Positions 28,054-36,250 of a stretch of DNA of 64,000 nucleotides are shown piece after piece (within the stretch, counting starts at the first letter, position 1; each line of letters opens with the position of its first letter). A program made the position numbers and the translations under genes. The stretch is from Candidatus Zhuqueibacterota bacterium (GTDB lineage: Bacteria; BS750m-G25): positions 62,001 through 126,000 of the forward strand of contig JADHWK010000001.1 of NCBI GenBank assembly GCA_016783505.1, given 5' to 3'. The notes beneath the pieces were generated by a model. That model saw only the letters and a program-made list of their open reading frames with translations, made no database searches and was not told the origin of the DNA.

Positions 28054-28276
28054 CCTTTAACCACTCCTGCACAAGCTCATCCCAGTCCGAACCTTCGCTA
28101 TTGTCTTTTAATACTTCTTGAATATAGGCATGAAGTTCAGGGGGCTCGATCTCCTCAGTAATATTTTGCAACCAGAGTTCCAAAGCTCTTTTACTTATCC
28201 TCCAAATACGCCCGATTTTCCTGGCCGGAATGACCCCTTTCTCAAGTTGGGCATAAAGAGTCCGAAAACGTTCTGA
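28046..28276 (-). pseudogene. N-terminally truncated helix-turn-helix antitoxin remnant
   Basis: The 76 open codons have no good start. They begin within a DNA-binding segment (FRTLYAQLEKGVIPARKIGR, then IWRIS), which resembles the excisionase/MerR-like HTH of antitoxins that bind DNA through GxIPA.K.GR.WRI. The missing N-terminal helix-turn part would lie inside sucC, whose stop is at 28280. The C-terminus (EGSDWDELVQEW) is the expected toxin-binding tail. It overlaps the toxin start by 8 nt. Confidence 0.65.
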
Positions 28277-28279
28277 TTA

Positions 28280-29440
28280 TTATCCTATTGACCGTACCAC
28301 CTTCTCCGCCGCATCCTGAAAGCTATCCGCCACGATAAACTTCAGTGGGGATGTCCCCAAAAGCTTAACCGCCTCTTCAGCATTGGTTCCCTCCAGTCGG
28401 ACAACTACTGGGAATTCGACGCCGATTTTGGAGGCCGCCTCTACCACCCCCTGGGCCACCCGGTCGCAGCGGACGATTCCCCCGAAGATATTGATGAGCA
28501 CCGCTTTTACGTTGGGGTCGGACAGAATGATCCTGAAGCCGTTCTCCACCGCTTCAGGGGAAGCCCCCCCCCCTACATCCAGAAAGTTGGCCGGTTCCCC
28601 CCCGGCTAGCTTGATAATATCCATGGTAGCCATGGCCAGTCCCGCTCCATTGACCATGCAGCCCACGTTACCATCCAGTTTTATGTAGCTAAGATTATAT
28701 TTTGACGCTTCAATCTCCGAGGGTTCCTCTTCGTTCAAATCCCTCATCCCCTGGGCCTCCGGATGCCGGTAGAGGGCATTATCATCAAAGTTAATCTTGG
28801 CATCCAGGGCCAGCACCCGGCCACCCTTGATAACCGCTAAGGGATTAATCTCAGCCAAGGAGCAATCGCATTCTTCAAAAACCCGGTAAAGCCCGGTCAA
28901 GAACTGCACCCCGGACTTAACCTGATCCCCCTCAAGTCCCAATTGATAGGCCATTTTTCGAGCCTGGAAGGGTTGCAGTCCCACACCCAGGTCAATATAT
29001 TCCTTGAAGATCTTTTCCGGGCTTTCGGCGGCCACCTGTTCGATCTCCACCCCGCCCTCGGTGGAAACCATGAACACATTCTGGGATCTGGATCGGTCCA
29101 ACACAATCCCGGCGTAGAGCTCCCGCCCGATGTCCATCCCCTCTTCCACCAGCACCTTCTGGACCTCTTTCCCCTCCGATCCCGTCTGATGGGTGACCAG
29201 TTTCATTCCCAGCATGTTCCCGGCGATCTCCTTCACCTCGGCCGGGCTTTGCGCCAGTTTGATTCCCCCCCCCTTGCCCCGACCGCCGGCGTGGATCTGG
29301 GCCTTGACCACTACGGTCCCCCCCCCCAATTCTTGGGCCACCTTTTCCGCCTCATCAAGGCTAAAGGCCACCCTACCCTTTGGTACATCCACACCGAATC
29401 TCTTGAGAATTTCTTTGGCTTGATATTCGTGGATCTTCAC
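28280..29440 (-). CDS. sucC: Succinate-CoA ligase (ADP-forming), beta subunit
   Basis: 386 residues from a GTG at 29440 ([17 protein letters not shown]) preceded by AGGGGAG. This start matches the conserved SucC N-terminus, whereas the longer frame from 29482 does not. The ATP-grasp features [14 protein letters not shown] and the later NINIFGG-type segment ([12 protein letters not shown]) are present, as is [13 protein letters not shown]. It makes ATP with SucD. The gene follows a broken MNT-type nucleotidyltransferase gene whose original 3' end overlapped the sucC leader. Confidence 0.96.
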   Translation of the reverse strand: MKIHEYQAKEILKRFGVDVPKGRVAFSLDEAEKVAQELGGGTVVVKAQIHAGGRGKGGGIKLAQSPAEVKEIAGNMLGMKLVTHQTGSEGKEVQKVLVEEGMDIGRELYAGIVLDRSRSQNVFMVSTEGGVEIEQVAAESPEKIFKEYIDLGVGLQPFQARKMAYQLGLEGDQVKSGVQFLTGLYRVFEECDCSLAEINPLAVIKGGRVLALDAKINFDDNALYRHPEAQGMRDLNEEEPSEIEASKYNLSYIKLDGNVGCMVNGAGLAMATMDIIKLAGGEPANFLDVGGGASPEAVENGFRIILSDPNVKAVLINIFGGIVRCDRVAQGVVEAASKIGVEFPVVVRLEGTNAEEAVKLLGTSPLKFIVADSFQDAAEKVVRSIG

Positions 29441-29474
29441 CGTCTCCCCTTCAAAAACTTGACAATGTAACCCA

Positions 29475-29908
29475 TCACTCAACCTTACCAGCTAATTCAT
29501 CAAGCATAATCTGATGATATTCATCTAAATAGTGTTTAAAATCCCAATATTCTTTTTGAATCGGGGTGTTAAAGTATTCCTGAAAATCCGGGTCATGGGA
29601 AAATAAAACCTCCCCTTTTGAGATCAAATTATAATTGAAAGTCAAAGGGTGTCATCAACAACCCGCAGGTCAATCCTGGCCTCCCCAAATACAGCCTCAA
29701 AGGGTTCAGAGATAACGGTCATTTGCCGGAGAAAATCCTTGGTTGATTTCCCCTTGCCAATCACCACCGCCAGGTCAATGTCGCTTTCCCCATGGGGGTA
29801 ACCTTCAACAAGCGATCCGTAGAGATAAATTATCATCACCTCTGGATTATCAGCGGCTACGCTTTTGGCAATCCGCCGTAATTTTTGAATTTTTTGTTTC
29901 CTATTCAT
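29475..29908 (-). pseudogene. MNT-type nucleotidyltransferase (MntA-like), frameshifted
   Basis: The first 88 codons (29642-29908) give a minimal nucleotidyltransferase with YLYGSLVEGYPHGESDIDLAVV, the GSx10DxD motif of MntA antitoxins. The frame stops after RVVDDTL. Adding one base in the ACCCTTT run restores a frame reading TPLTFNYNLISKGEVLFS and on to [13 protein letters not shown], ending at 29475. This tail is what MntA proteins carry after the core. A single-base deletion in a C-run therefore explains the truncation (a sequencing error is also possible). No intact HEPN partner is adjacent. Confidence 0.75.
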
Positions 29909-29909
29909 C

Positions 29910-30860
29910 CTAATTCAAAATTTTAGTCCCCGCCTCTCCCGAGATGGCATCCACCACCTTGTCAATCGAAGTGACAATAACCTTCTCCCCTCCCCATCCC
30001 AGAAAGTTGATGGCTGCTTTGATCTTGGGGCCCATGCTCCCGTAGGGAAAATGGCCCTCGTGAAGATATTGTCTCGCTTCCTCCCGCCCAAGCTCGTCCA
30101 GCCAGACCTGATCAGGTTTCCCATAGTTTAAAGCCACCTTTTCCACGTCGGTGAGAATGATCAACTCCTCGGCCCCGATGTCCCGGGCCAAGACAGCGGA
30201 GGCTAAGTCCTTATCAATCACCGCATCCACCCCCTCGTAACACCCGTCGTCCTCCACATAAACCGGAATGCCACCCCCCCCGGCGGTGATTACCACCGTC
30301 CCCCCGGCAACCAGATCCTTTATCGTCCGTCGGTTGATAATCTGAAGCGGATTGGGGGAGGGAACCACCCGTCGCCATCCCCGGCCCTTGTCCTCTTTAA
30401 CCACCCAACTGGACCGGGCAGCCATCCCTTTGGCCTCCTCTTCGGTATAAAACTGCCCGATATATTTGGTGGGATTTTGGATGGAAGAATCATCCTTATC
30501 CACTACCACCTGTGTGACGATGGTCACCACCCCCCGGTCTATCCCCGCCAGATTTAGTCCGTTCTGAAGAGACTGCTCAATCATGTAGCCCATTCCCCCC
30601 TGGATGTCGGCCACACATATCCCTAAGGGAAGGATGGGGGCTTTCCCCCGGGCCAGCTCCACCCGGAGGAGGGCATTGCCAACCTGGGGCCCGTTGCCGT
30701 GGGTGATAGCCAGGTTATACCCTTCCCGGATCAGTTCAATAATGGCCTTTAGACTCTGCCGAGTATGCCGAAATTGATTGGGGATGGTATCCTCCTCCGC
30801 TATCGGGGAAATGGCGTTTCCCCCCAGGGCTACCACAGCGGTTTTTTGATCCGATTTCAA
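29910..30860 (-). CDS. arcC: Carbamate kinase
   Basis: Makes ATP and carbamate from carbamoyl phosphate and ADP, the last step of arginine deiminase-type or purine-type fermentation. The 316-residue protein begins VVALGGNAISP and has ITHGNGPQVGNALLR, the VVPSPNP segment, TAGGGGIPV and FPYGSMGPKIKAA, all diagnostic. It is 3 nt downstream of the cPGS-like P-loop gene and 1 nt upstream of the MNT remnant. No ornithine carbamoyltransferase or deiminase is in the window, so the source of carbamoyl phosphate is unknown. Confidence 0.96.
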   Translation of the reverse strand: MKSDQKTAVVALGGNAISPIAEEDTIPNQFRHTRQSLKAIIELIREGYNLAITHGNGPQVGNALLRVELARGKAPILPLGICVADIQGGMGYMIEQSLQNGLNLAGIDRGVVTIVTQVVVDKDDSSIQNPTKYIGQFYTEEEAKGMAARSSWVVKEDKGRGWRRVVPSPNPLQIINRRTIKDLVAGGTVVITAGGGGIPVYVEDDGCYEGVDAVIDKDLASAVLARDIGAEELIILTDVEKVALNYGKPDQVWLDELGREEARQYLHEGHFPYGSMGPKIKAAINFLGWGGEKVIVTSIDKVVDAISGEAGTKILN

Positions 30861-30863
30861 GGG

Positions 30864-32180
30864 TTAATCCGTTAACTTCGCTAAAATATCTTTCAGATCG
30901 GGTTTGCCGATCTCTTCCAGCTCATAGGTCACCCGAACCGTAGGTTTTCCAATTTCAATGACCCGGCGGAGGTCAATAGGAGTAGCGATGATTACCGCCC
31001 CCGCATCCGTCCGACGGATGGTTTCCTCCAGTTCACCCATCTGGTGTTCACCATAACCCATGGCTGGAAGCAGAGCACCAATATCCGGATATTTTTCAAA
31101 GGCTTCCGCAATTGATCCGGTAGCAAAAGGCCGGGGATCTACCAATTCTTTTGCTCCATATTTTTCCGCCGCCAAAACACCGGCACCATAGGTCATCCCC
31201 CCATGGGTCAGGGTGGGGCCATCCTCAACGACCAGCACCTTTTTATCCCGAATAATGGATGGATCCTCTACATAAATTGGGGAAGCCGCCTCTATAATGA
31301 GGGCGGTCGGGTTCAGCCTACGAATATTTTCCCGCACCTCCTCCACATCCTCGGGATAGGCGGTGTCCACCTTATTAATGACCACCGCATCGGCCATCCG
31401 CAGGTTGCTCTCCCCGGGGTAATGGGTGATTTCATGACCAGGCCGGTGGGGATCGGCCACCGTGATATGAATAGCCGGTTGATAAAAAGGGAGATCATTA
31501 TTTCCTCCATCCCAGACGATGATGTCGGCCTCGGATTCCGCTTCTTTTAGAATCGCCCCATAATCCACCCCAGCGAAGACCACGTTGCCCTGTAGGATGT
31601 GGGGTTCATATTCCTCCATCTCCTCGATGGTGCACTGGTATCGTTCCAAGTCATCTAGGGTTGCAAAGCGCTGTACCCGCTGCTTGACCAAATCGCCGTA
31701 GGGCATAGGGTGACGAACAACAGCGATCTTTTTCCCCGCCTCTTTCAGGATCTCACATACCCTGCGGGTAGTCTGGCTTTTCCCGCTGCCGGTACGCACG
31801 GCGCAAATAGCCACCACCGGTTTGACACTTTTCAGCATGGTACGGGCAGCGCCCATCAGCCGGAAGTCCGCCCCTGACTGAATGACCTGACTGGCCTTAT
31901 GCATGACGTATTCGTGGGAGACATCGCTGTAGGAGAACACCACCTCATCCACTTTATATGTATGGATCAGGTCGGGCAGTTCTTCCTCAGGATAAATGGG
32001 AATGCCGTCAGGATAAAGAGAGCCGGCCAGTTGGGCTGGATATTTTCGGTCTTGGATATCCGGGATCTGAGTCGCGGTGAAGGCCACCACCTCGTAGTCT
32101 TGGTTGTCCCGGAAGAAGGTGTTGAAGTTATGAAAATCCCGCCCGGCAGCCCCCATGATTAGAACCTTAGTTTTAGCCAT
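30864..32180 (-). CDS. P-loop protein of the cyclic 2,3-diphosphoglycerate synthetase family
   Basis: 438 residues. The N-terminus is Rossmann-like (KVLIMGAAGRDFHNFNTFFR), and a P-loop VRTGSGKSQTTRR follows at about residues 128-140, with later DGGNNDLPF and NKVDTAYPEDVEE motifs. The family includes archaeal cPGS, but bacterial members beside carbamate kinase genes are common and their role is not established. The gene abuts carbamate kinase (3-nt gap), so the two probably work together. Its ATG follows directly on the TAG of the short HEPN remnant. Confidence 0.8.
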   Translation of the reverse strand: MAKTKVLIMGAAGRDFHNFNTFFRDNQDYEVVAFTATQIPDIQDRKYPAQLAGSLYPDGIPIYPEEELPDLIHTYKVDEVVFSYSDVSHEYVMHKASQVIQSGADFRLMGAARTMLKSVKPVVAICAVRTGSGKSQTTRRVCEILKEAGKKIAVVRHPMPYGDLVKQRVQRFATLDDLERYQCTIEEMEEYEPHILQGNVVFAGVDYGAILKEAESEADIIVWDGGNNDLPFYQPAIHITVADPHRPGHEITHYPGESNLRMADAVVINKVDTAYPEDVEEVRENIRRLNPTALIIEAASPIYVEDPSIIRDKKVLVVEDGPTLTHGGMTYGAGVLAAEKYGAKELVDPRPFATGSIAEAFEKYPDIGALLPAMGYGEHQMGELEETIRRTDAGAVIIATPIDLRRVIEIGKPTVRVTYELEEIGKPDLKDILAKLTD

Positions 32181-32357
32181 CTAAAAAGTCCCAATAAGTT
32201 CTTCCAGTGCTCTTTCTACCCCCGAAAGAAATTGACGACATTTTTTCTCTATATTTTGGACTTCCTCTCGGACAAAAGTATGATAATCCTCATAATCCCC
32301 GCTCGTCCTTTTTTCAAAACTGGCATCTAGAATTTTAGATAGCCTCCGATTGATCAT
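32181..32357 (-). pseudogene. C-terminal remnant of a HEPN-domain gene
   Basis: A 58-codon frame from ATG at 32357 encodes RLSKILDASFEKRTSGDYED followed by VREEVQNIEKKCRQFLSGVERALEEL. This matches the last two helices of HEPN proteins (F..R..GDY, then E.....A..F...). The N-terminal half, including the catalytic-site helix, is missing and is replaced by a REP-like hairpin upstream. Its TAG abuts the next gene's ATG. It may be the lost partner of the frameshifted MNT gene 2.3 kb downstream. Confidence 0.55.
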
Positions 32358-32378
32358 AAGGGAACAAATTTTTTAGGG

Positions 32379-32436
32379 GTAGCCGCAGGCTTTACGCCTG
32401 CGTATTTATTCTCGCACCCATAAAGGGTGCGGCTAC
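32379..32436. repeat. REP-like double hairpin
   Basis: The outer arms GTAGCCGCA and TGCGGCTAC pair, enclosing two inner hairpins: GCAGGCTTTACGCCTGC and CGCACCCATAAAGGGTGCG. Such clover-like palindromes are typical of REP elements mobilised by RAYT transposases, and a decayed RAYT gene is at 62156-62692, though with a different hairpin. It lies between the P5C dehydrogenase and the HEPN remnant. Confidence 0.65.
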
Positions 32437-32450
32437 TTTTTCTATCTTTT

Positions 32451-33998
32451 TTAGATCTTTTCAGACACCGATTTCGCCTGGGTAAACAAGAGCAGATAAT
32501 CCCTCCCCCCGGCTTTAGAGTCTGTCCCTGACATATTAAATCCCCCGAAGGGATGCACCCCAACCAGAGCCGCCGTGCACTTGCGGTTAAAATATAAGTT
32601 GCCCACATGAAAGATACTTCGGGCTCTTTCTAAATTCTTTCGGGACCGGGAATAGACCGCACCGGTAAGCCCGTAGATGGAATCGTTGGCAATTTCTAAG
32701 GCATGGTCGAAATCCCGGGCCTTGATGAAGACCAAAACCGGACCGAAGACCTCCTCCTGGGCCAACCGGGCTTTGGGGTCCACATCGGCGATGATTGTAG
32801 GCTGGATGAAATGCCCATCTCCCGGGGCCCGGCCTCCCCCCAATACTAACTGTCCCTCTTTTTTCCCGATCTCAATGTATTCTAGGATTTTGTCGCAGGC
32901 AGCCTGATCGATCACCGGCCCCATGAAATTTTTCTGATCCTCCACCGGACCCACAGTAACTTCCTTGGCCTTTTCGATTACCTGGGCCAACACTTTATCA
33001 TAAACATCCTCGGTGACGATAGCCCGGGAACAGGCCGAACATTTCTGCCCCTGGAAGCCATAGGCCGAGCTGAAGATGCCCTGCGACGCCTCGGCCAGAT
33101 CAGCGGTGCCGTCCACCACGATGGCGTCCTTACCCCCCATCTCCAGGATAACCCGCTTGATCCAGATCTGACCCGGCGGGACCTTGGCGGCCAGTTCATT
33201 GATCCGTAGTCCCACCTCCATCGATCCGGTGAAGGCGATGAAGCGGGTTTGAGGATGGCCCACCAGATGATCCCCGATTTTCCCCCCGGGGCCGGGAAGA
33301 TAGTTTACCACTCCCGGGGGCAACCCCGCTTCTTCCAATACTTCCATAAACTTAGCGGCGACCACGGGGGCAGTGCTGGCCGGTTTCAAAACCACCGTGT
33401 TGCCGGTCACCAGCGAGGCGATGGTCATCCCTGCAAGGATAGCAAGGGGGAAATTCCAGGGGGGGATTACCGCTCCCACCCCTAAGGGGATATAGTAAAG
33501 TTCATTCTCCTCCTGCGGATGGAGTGTCAGGGGTTGAGGGCCGGCCAGCCGCTGCATCTCCCGGCCGTAGAATTCGCAGAAGTCAACCGCCTCAGCCACA
33601 TCGGCGTCGGCCTCAACCCAGTTTTTCCCCTCCTCGTAAACCTCCCAGGCAGCCAGTTCAAACTTCCGCCGCCGCATGATCTGGGCCGCTTTAAACAGGA
33701 TCCGGGACCTCTCCTCAGCGGGGACGAATTTCCAGTCTTGAAAAACATCCGAGGCGGCCCCTATGGCTCTATCTACCCGCAGGGTATCCGCCTTGGACAC
33801 AAACCCTACGATTTCAGCTGGGTTTGAAGGATTTATGGATCTTATCTTCTCATCGGTCCTAATCCGCTCCCCACCGATAATCAAGTCGTATTCGCCCCCA
33901 AACTGGGAACGTACTGACTCTAAGGCTTTTTTCATCCGGTCACAATTTTCCCTGACCGAAAAATCGGTCAACGGCTCATTTCTGAATTCCTGGATCAT
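32451..33998 (-). CDS. pruA: 1-pyrroline-5-carboxylate dehydrogenase
   Basis: Oxidises glutamate semialdehyde/P5C to glutamate with NAD, in proline and arginine breakdown. The ATG at 33998 has AAGGAG 5 bases upstream and overlaps the preceding stop by one base (TGATG). The 515 residues include the N-terminal extension typical of RocA/PruA (EFRNEPLTDF, IIGGERI), the catalytic Asn region PPWNFPLAI, the Glu of LEMGGKDAIVV and the catalytic Cys in GFQGQKCSACSR. The C-terminal NRKCTAALVGVHPFGGF is P5CDH-specific. Together with Kor and SucCD this gives a route from proline to succinate. Confidence 0.93.
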   Translation of the reverse strand: MIQEFRNEPLTDFSVRENCDRMKKALESVRSQFGGEYDLIIGGERIRTDEKIRSINPSNPAEIVGFVSKADTLRVDRAIGAASDVFQDWKFVPAEERSRILFKAAQIMRRRKFELAAWEVYEEGKNWVEADADVAEAVDFCEFYGREMQRLAGPQPLTLHPQEENELYYIPLGVGAVIPPWNFPLAILAGMTIASLVTGNTVVLKPASTAPVVAAKFMEVLEEAGLPPGVVNYLPGPGGKIGDHLVGHPQTRFIAFTGSMEVGLRINELAAKVPPGQIWIKRVILEMGGKDAIVVDGTADLAEASQGIFSSAYGFQGQKCSACSRAIVTEDVYDKVLAQVIEKAKEVTVGPVEDQKNFMGPVIDQAACDKILEYIEIGKKEGQLVLGGGRAPGDGHFIQPTIIADVDPKARLAQEEVFGPVLVFIKARDFDHALEIANDSIYGLTGAVYSRSRKNLERARSIFHVGNLYFNRKCTAALVGVHPFGGFNMSGTDSKAGGRDYLLLFTQAKSVSEKI

Positions 33999-35509
33999 CA
34001 GCACTCCTTAACTTTTCCAGTATCAATCTGGGCCCGCTGCAGCTTTCCGGAAAAATCCACGTAGATCGTCTTGATCTCGCTGAAGAATTCATAAACTGTC
34101 CATCCCCCCTCCCGGTGGCCATTGCCCGTCTCCTTGACCCCCCCGAAGGGCATGTGACACTCGGCGCCGATGGTAGGCCCGTTGATGTAGGTGATCCCCG
34201 CCTCCAGGTCCCTCATGGCTTTAAAAGCGGCGTTCACATCCTGGGTGTAGATAGAGGAAGAGAGGCCATAGTCGGTGTTATTATGCACGGCAATGGCCTC
34301 ATCCAGGTCCTTCACCTTGATCACCGAGAGCACGGGGCCGAAGATTTCTTCCTTGGCGATTCGCATTTCCGGGGTCACCCCGGTGAAAATGGTGGGACGA
34401 TAGAACCAACCCCCTTTACATTCATCCTCCTCGTAAAATCCCCCCCCACATCGCAGTTCTGCCCCTTCCTTCTGACCAATTTGAACGTATTCATGGACCG
34501 TATTCCGCTGATTTTCGTCAATGCAGGGTCCCATCTCCACCGATTCGTCCAGACCGTCACCGATCCTGATGGCATTGGCGCGGTTGATTAATTTATCTAC
34601 AAAGTCGTAATGAATTTCTTGGTGTAAGATTAATCGGCTGGTGGCGGTACATCTCTGGCCGGTGGTGCCGAAGGCCCCCCAAAGCACCCCTTCTAAGGCC
34701 AGTTCCATGTTGGCGTCGGGCATGACGATCTGGGCGTTCTTGCCCCCCAGTTCCAGCGAGACCCTCTTCAGTTGGGCCCCGGCCCGGGCGTTAATGTCCT
34801 TGCCCACCGCCGAAGAACCGGTGAATGAGATCAAATCCACCCCCGGATGCTGAACCAGGGGGACCCCCACTTGGGTCCCCGATCCGTGTACGAGGTTAAT
34901 AACCCCTGGCGGGAAGCCCGCTTCTAATATCAATTCAATCAATCGGGTGGCGGTGGCCGGGGTGAAGCTGGCCGGTTTGAACACTAAGGGGTTGCCACAG
35001 AGCAGAGCCGGAATGACCTTCCAGCAGGGGATGGCCATAGGAAAATTCCATGGGGTGATGAGTCCGGCTACCCCGATCGGCATACGGACGGTCATATTGA
35101 ATTTATTGGGAAGCTCCGAGGGAACGGTATGGCCGAACAACCTCCTCCCCTCCCCGGCGGCGTAGTAGGCAGTATCAATACCCTCCTGGGTGTCCCCCCG
35201 GGTTTCCAGCAAAATTTTTCCCATCTCCCGGGTCATCAGTTTAGATATTTCTTCCTTATGCTGAACCATGAGGTCACCCAATTTCTGGAACAACCTGGCC
35301 CGCTCGGGAACGGGAACCAGTCTCCATGTCTGGAATGCTTTACAGGCCGCCTTTACCGCCTTATCCACGTCCTCCTTTTTAGATTTCGGAAAGGTGCCGA
35401 CGACCTCATCCCAGCGAGCCGGATTTCGGTTTTCAAACCGCTCACCGCATTCAGCATCACACCATTTCCCGTCAATGAAATTAAAATATTTCTTGTCAGT
35501 GTCAATCAT
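33998..35509 (-). CDS. NAD(P)-dependent aldehyde dehydrogenase
   Basis: 503 residues. Motifs are TPWNFPMAIPCWK (catalytic Asn), LELGGKNAQIV (general-base Glu), FGTTGQRCTATSR (nucleophile Cys) and EEIFGPVLSVIKV. The closest family by feel is the succinate-semialdehyde/aminoadipate-semialdehyde type (YINGPTIGAECHMPFGGVKETGNG), but I cannot fix the substrate. It overlaps the P5C dehydrogenase gene by one base, so the pair probably acts in the same amino-acid breakdown route. Confidence 0.85.
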   Translation of the reverse strand: MIDTDKKYFNFIDGKWCDAECGERFENRNPARWDEVVGTFPKSKKEDVDKAVKAACKAFQTWRLVPVPERARLFQKLGDLMVQHKEEISKLMTREMGKILLETRGDTQEGIDTAYYAAGEGRRLFGHTVPSELPNKFNMTVRMPIGVAGLITPWNFPMAIPCWKVIPALLCGNPLVFKPASFTPATATRLIELILEAGFPPGVINLVHGSGTQVGVPLVQHPGVDLISFTGSSAVGKDINARAGAQLKRVSLELGGKNAQIVMPDANMELALEGVLWGAFGTTGQRCTATSRLILHQEIHYDFVDKLINRANAIRIGDGLDESVEMGPCIDENQRNTVHEYVQIGQKEGAELRCGGGFYEEDECKGGWFYRPTIFTGVTPEMRIAKEEIFGPVLSVIKVKDLDEAIAVHNNTDYGLSSSIYTQDVNAAFKAMRDLEAGITYINGPTIGAECHMPFGGVKETGNGHREGGWTVYEFFSEIKTIYVDFSGKLQRAQIDTGKVKEC

Positions 35510-35604
35510 CTCTTTACCCCTTAAGTTAATCCATGACAGATGGTTTCGAAGTTGATGGTTCCCAAATTCGATAATATGCTGGCTGATAGCTACCTAAAAG
35601 GTGT

Positions 35605-35802
35605 TTATGCCATTGCTGGGGTCTCTGAAACGGTCACACTTACCAGGTAGCCCAGCCGTGACAGAAAATCTTGGCAATCTTCCCAGGTCATCCCAAATGC
35701 CCTCACATCCGCCAAGCCCACCCGGCTGACGATCCCCCGCAGGATTTCAAAGTCCTGCTCTTCGAAATCCGCCTCCATCATCGCCGACTCCGCCCAATTC
35801 AC
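35605..35802 (-). CDS. Small conserved hypothetical protein
   Basis: 65 codons from a GTG at 35802 encode NWAESAMMEADFEEQDFEI and a C-terminal segment LADVRAFGMTWEDCQDFLSRLGY. The frame is open further upstream to about 35880 (YSSKVAQKLIDYLHHRITLKG), which fits the same protein, so the true start may lie there. No ATG serves that extension, so the N-terminus may be damaged by the terminator-like hairpin at 35889-35913. Acidic, helical, no domain recognised; it looks like small proteins encoded beside mobile modules. Confidence 0.5.
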   Translation of the reverse strand: MNWAESAMMEADFEEQDFEILRGIVSRVGLADVRAFGMTWEDCQDFLSRLGYLVSVTVSETPAMA

Positions 35803-35888
35803 TAACCCTTTCAGCGTGATACGATGATGAAGGTAGTCAATGAGCTTCTGAGCAACCTTTGACGAGTAACCTTCATTAGAAAAAACAA

Positions 35889-35913
35889 GCGAACCCTAAA
35901 AATTTAGGTTCGC
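35889..35913 (-). terminator. Rho-independent terminator
   Basis: GCGAACC and GGTTCGC arms, with CCTAAA/TTTAGG continuing the stem (one unpaired base), form a near-perfect hairpin. On the minus strand it is followed by TTGTTTTTT. Confidence 0.65.
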
Positions 35914-35999
35914 CACTGCCTCATTATTCCACTCCCTCTCCCATTCTCCAGAATCACCGTATCAATGTTGTAATCGTGGAACTTCGTTATTAATTTCAC
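35889..35999 (-). ncRNA. Candidate ~110-nt small RNA between promoter and terminator
   Basis: The minus-strand promoter at 36005-36033 predicts a transcript starting near 35999, and the terminator hairpin ends it about 110 nt later. The only frame inside is six codons (MRQWRT) ending in the hairpin. It could be a small RNA or a leader with attenuation for the 65-codon gene. Only promoter and terminator geometry support it. Confidence 0.35.
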
Positions 36000-36004
36000 G
36001 GCTA

Positions 36005-36033
36005 AATATACACAATTTTAGCTATAATGTCAA
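36005..36033 (-). promoter_or_regulatory. Sigma-70 type promoter
   Basis: On the minus strand TTGACA (36028-36033) and TATATT (36005-36010) are exactly 17 bases apart. It lies just behind a terminator, as expected for a new transcription unit. Confidence 0.65.
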
Positions 36034-36060
36034 CCTAAATTTTTTTCTTTTTCAATAAAA

Positions 36061-36086
36061 AGGCGGAAAGAATGGCCTCTCCGCCT
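36061..36086 (-). terminator. Rho-independent terminator
   Basis: On the minus strand AGGCGGA, a 12-nt loop, and TCCGCCT are followed by TTTTATT. It lies between the secreted-protein operon and the small promoter at 36005-36033. Confidence 0.65.
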
Positions 36087-36186
36087 TGACTTTGCCCAGT
36101 GCCTCATTACCCGATCAACAACATCATCCTGACCCGGCTAAATTTACCAGCCTCAATTCATAGGAAAAAGTATAAATAAAAAAACC

Positions 36187-36211
36187 ATTCGTTTACTCTT
36201 GAATGGTTTTA
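36187..36211 (-). terminator. Rho-independent terminator of the secreted-protein operon
   Basis: ACCATTC and GAATGGT arms, extended by A-T pairs on both sides, form a strong hairpin. It is followed on the minus strand by a run of T and lies about 40 bp after the stop of the lysozyme-fold gene. Confidence 0.8.
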
Positions 36212-36250
36212 AGCCCAGTAGGTTAATTCAACCCCCCTTTAAAAGAAAAT

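Larger units (their letters stand above)
35803..36250. other. Intergenic region with promoter, candidate small RNA and three terminators
   Basis: Nearly 450 bp without a normal gene apart from the possible N-terminal extension of the 65-codon frame. It contains three hairpin terminators (35889-35913, 36061-36086, 36187-36211) and a strong promoter at 36005-36033, all pointing to the minus strand. The motif AATGAGGCASTGG occurs twice, each time just before a terminator hairpin. Confidence 0.6.
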
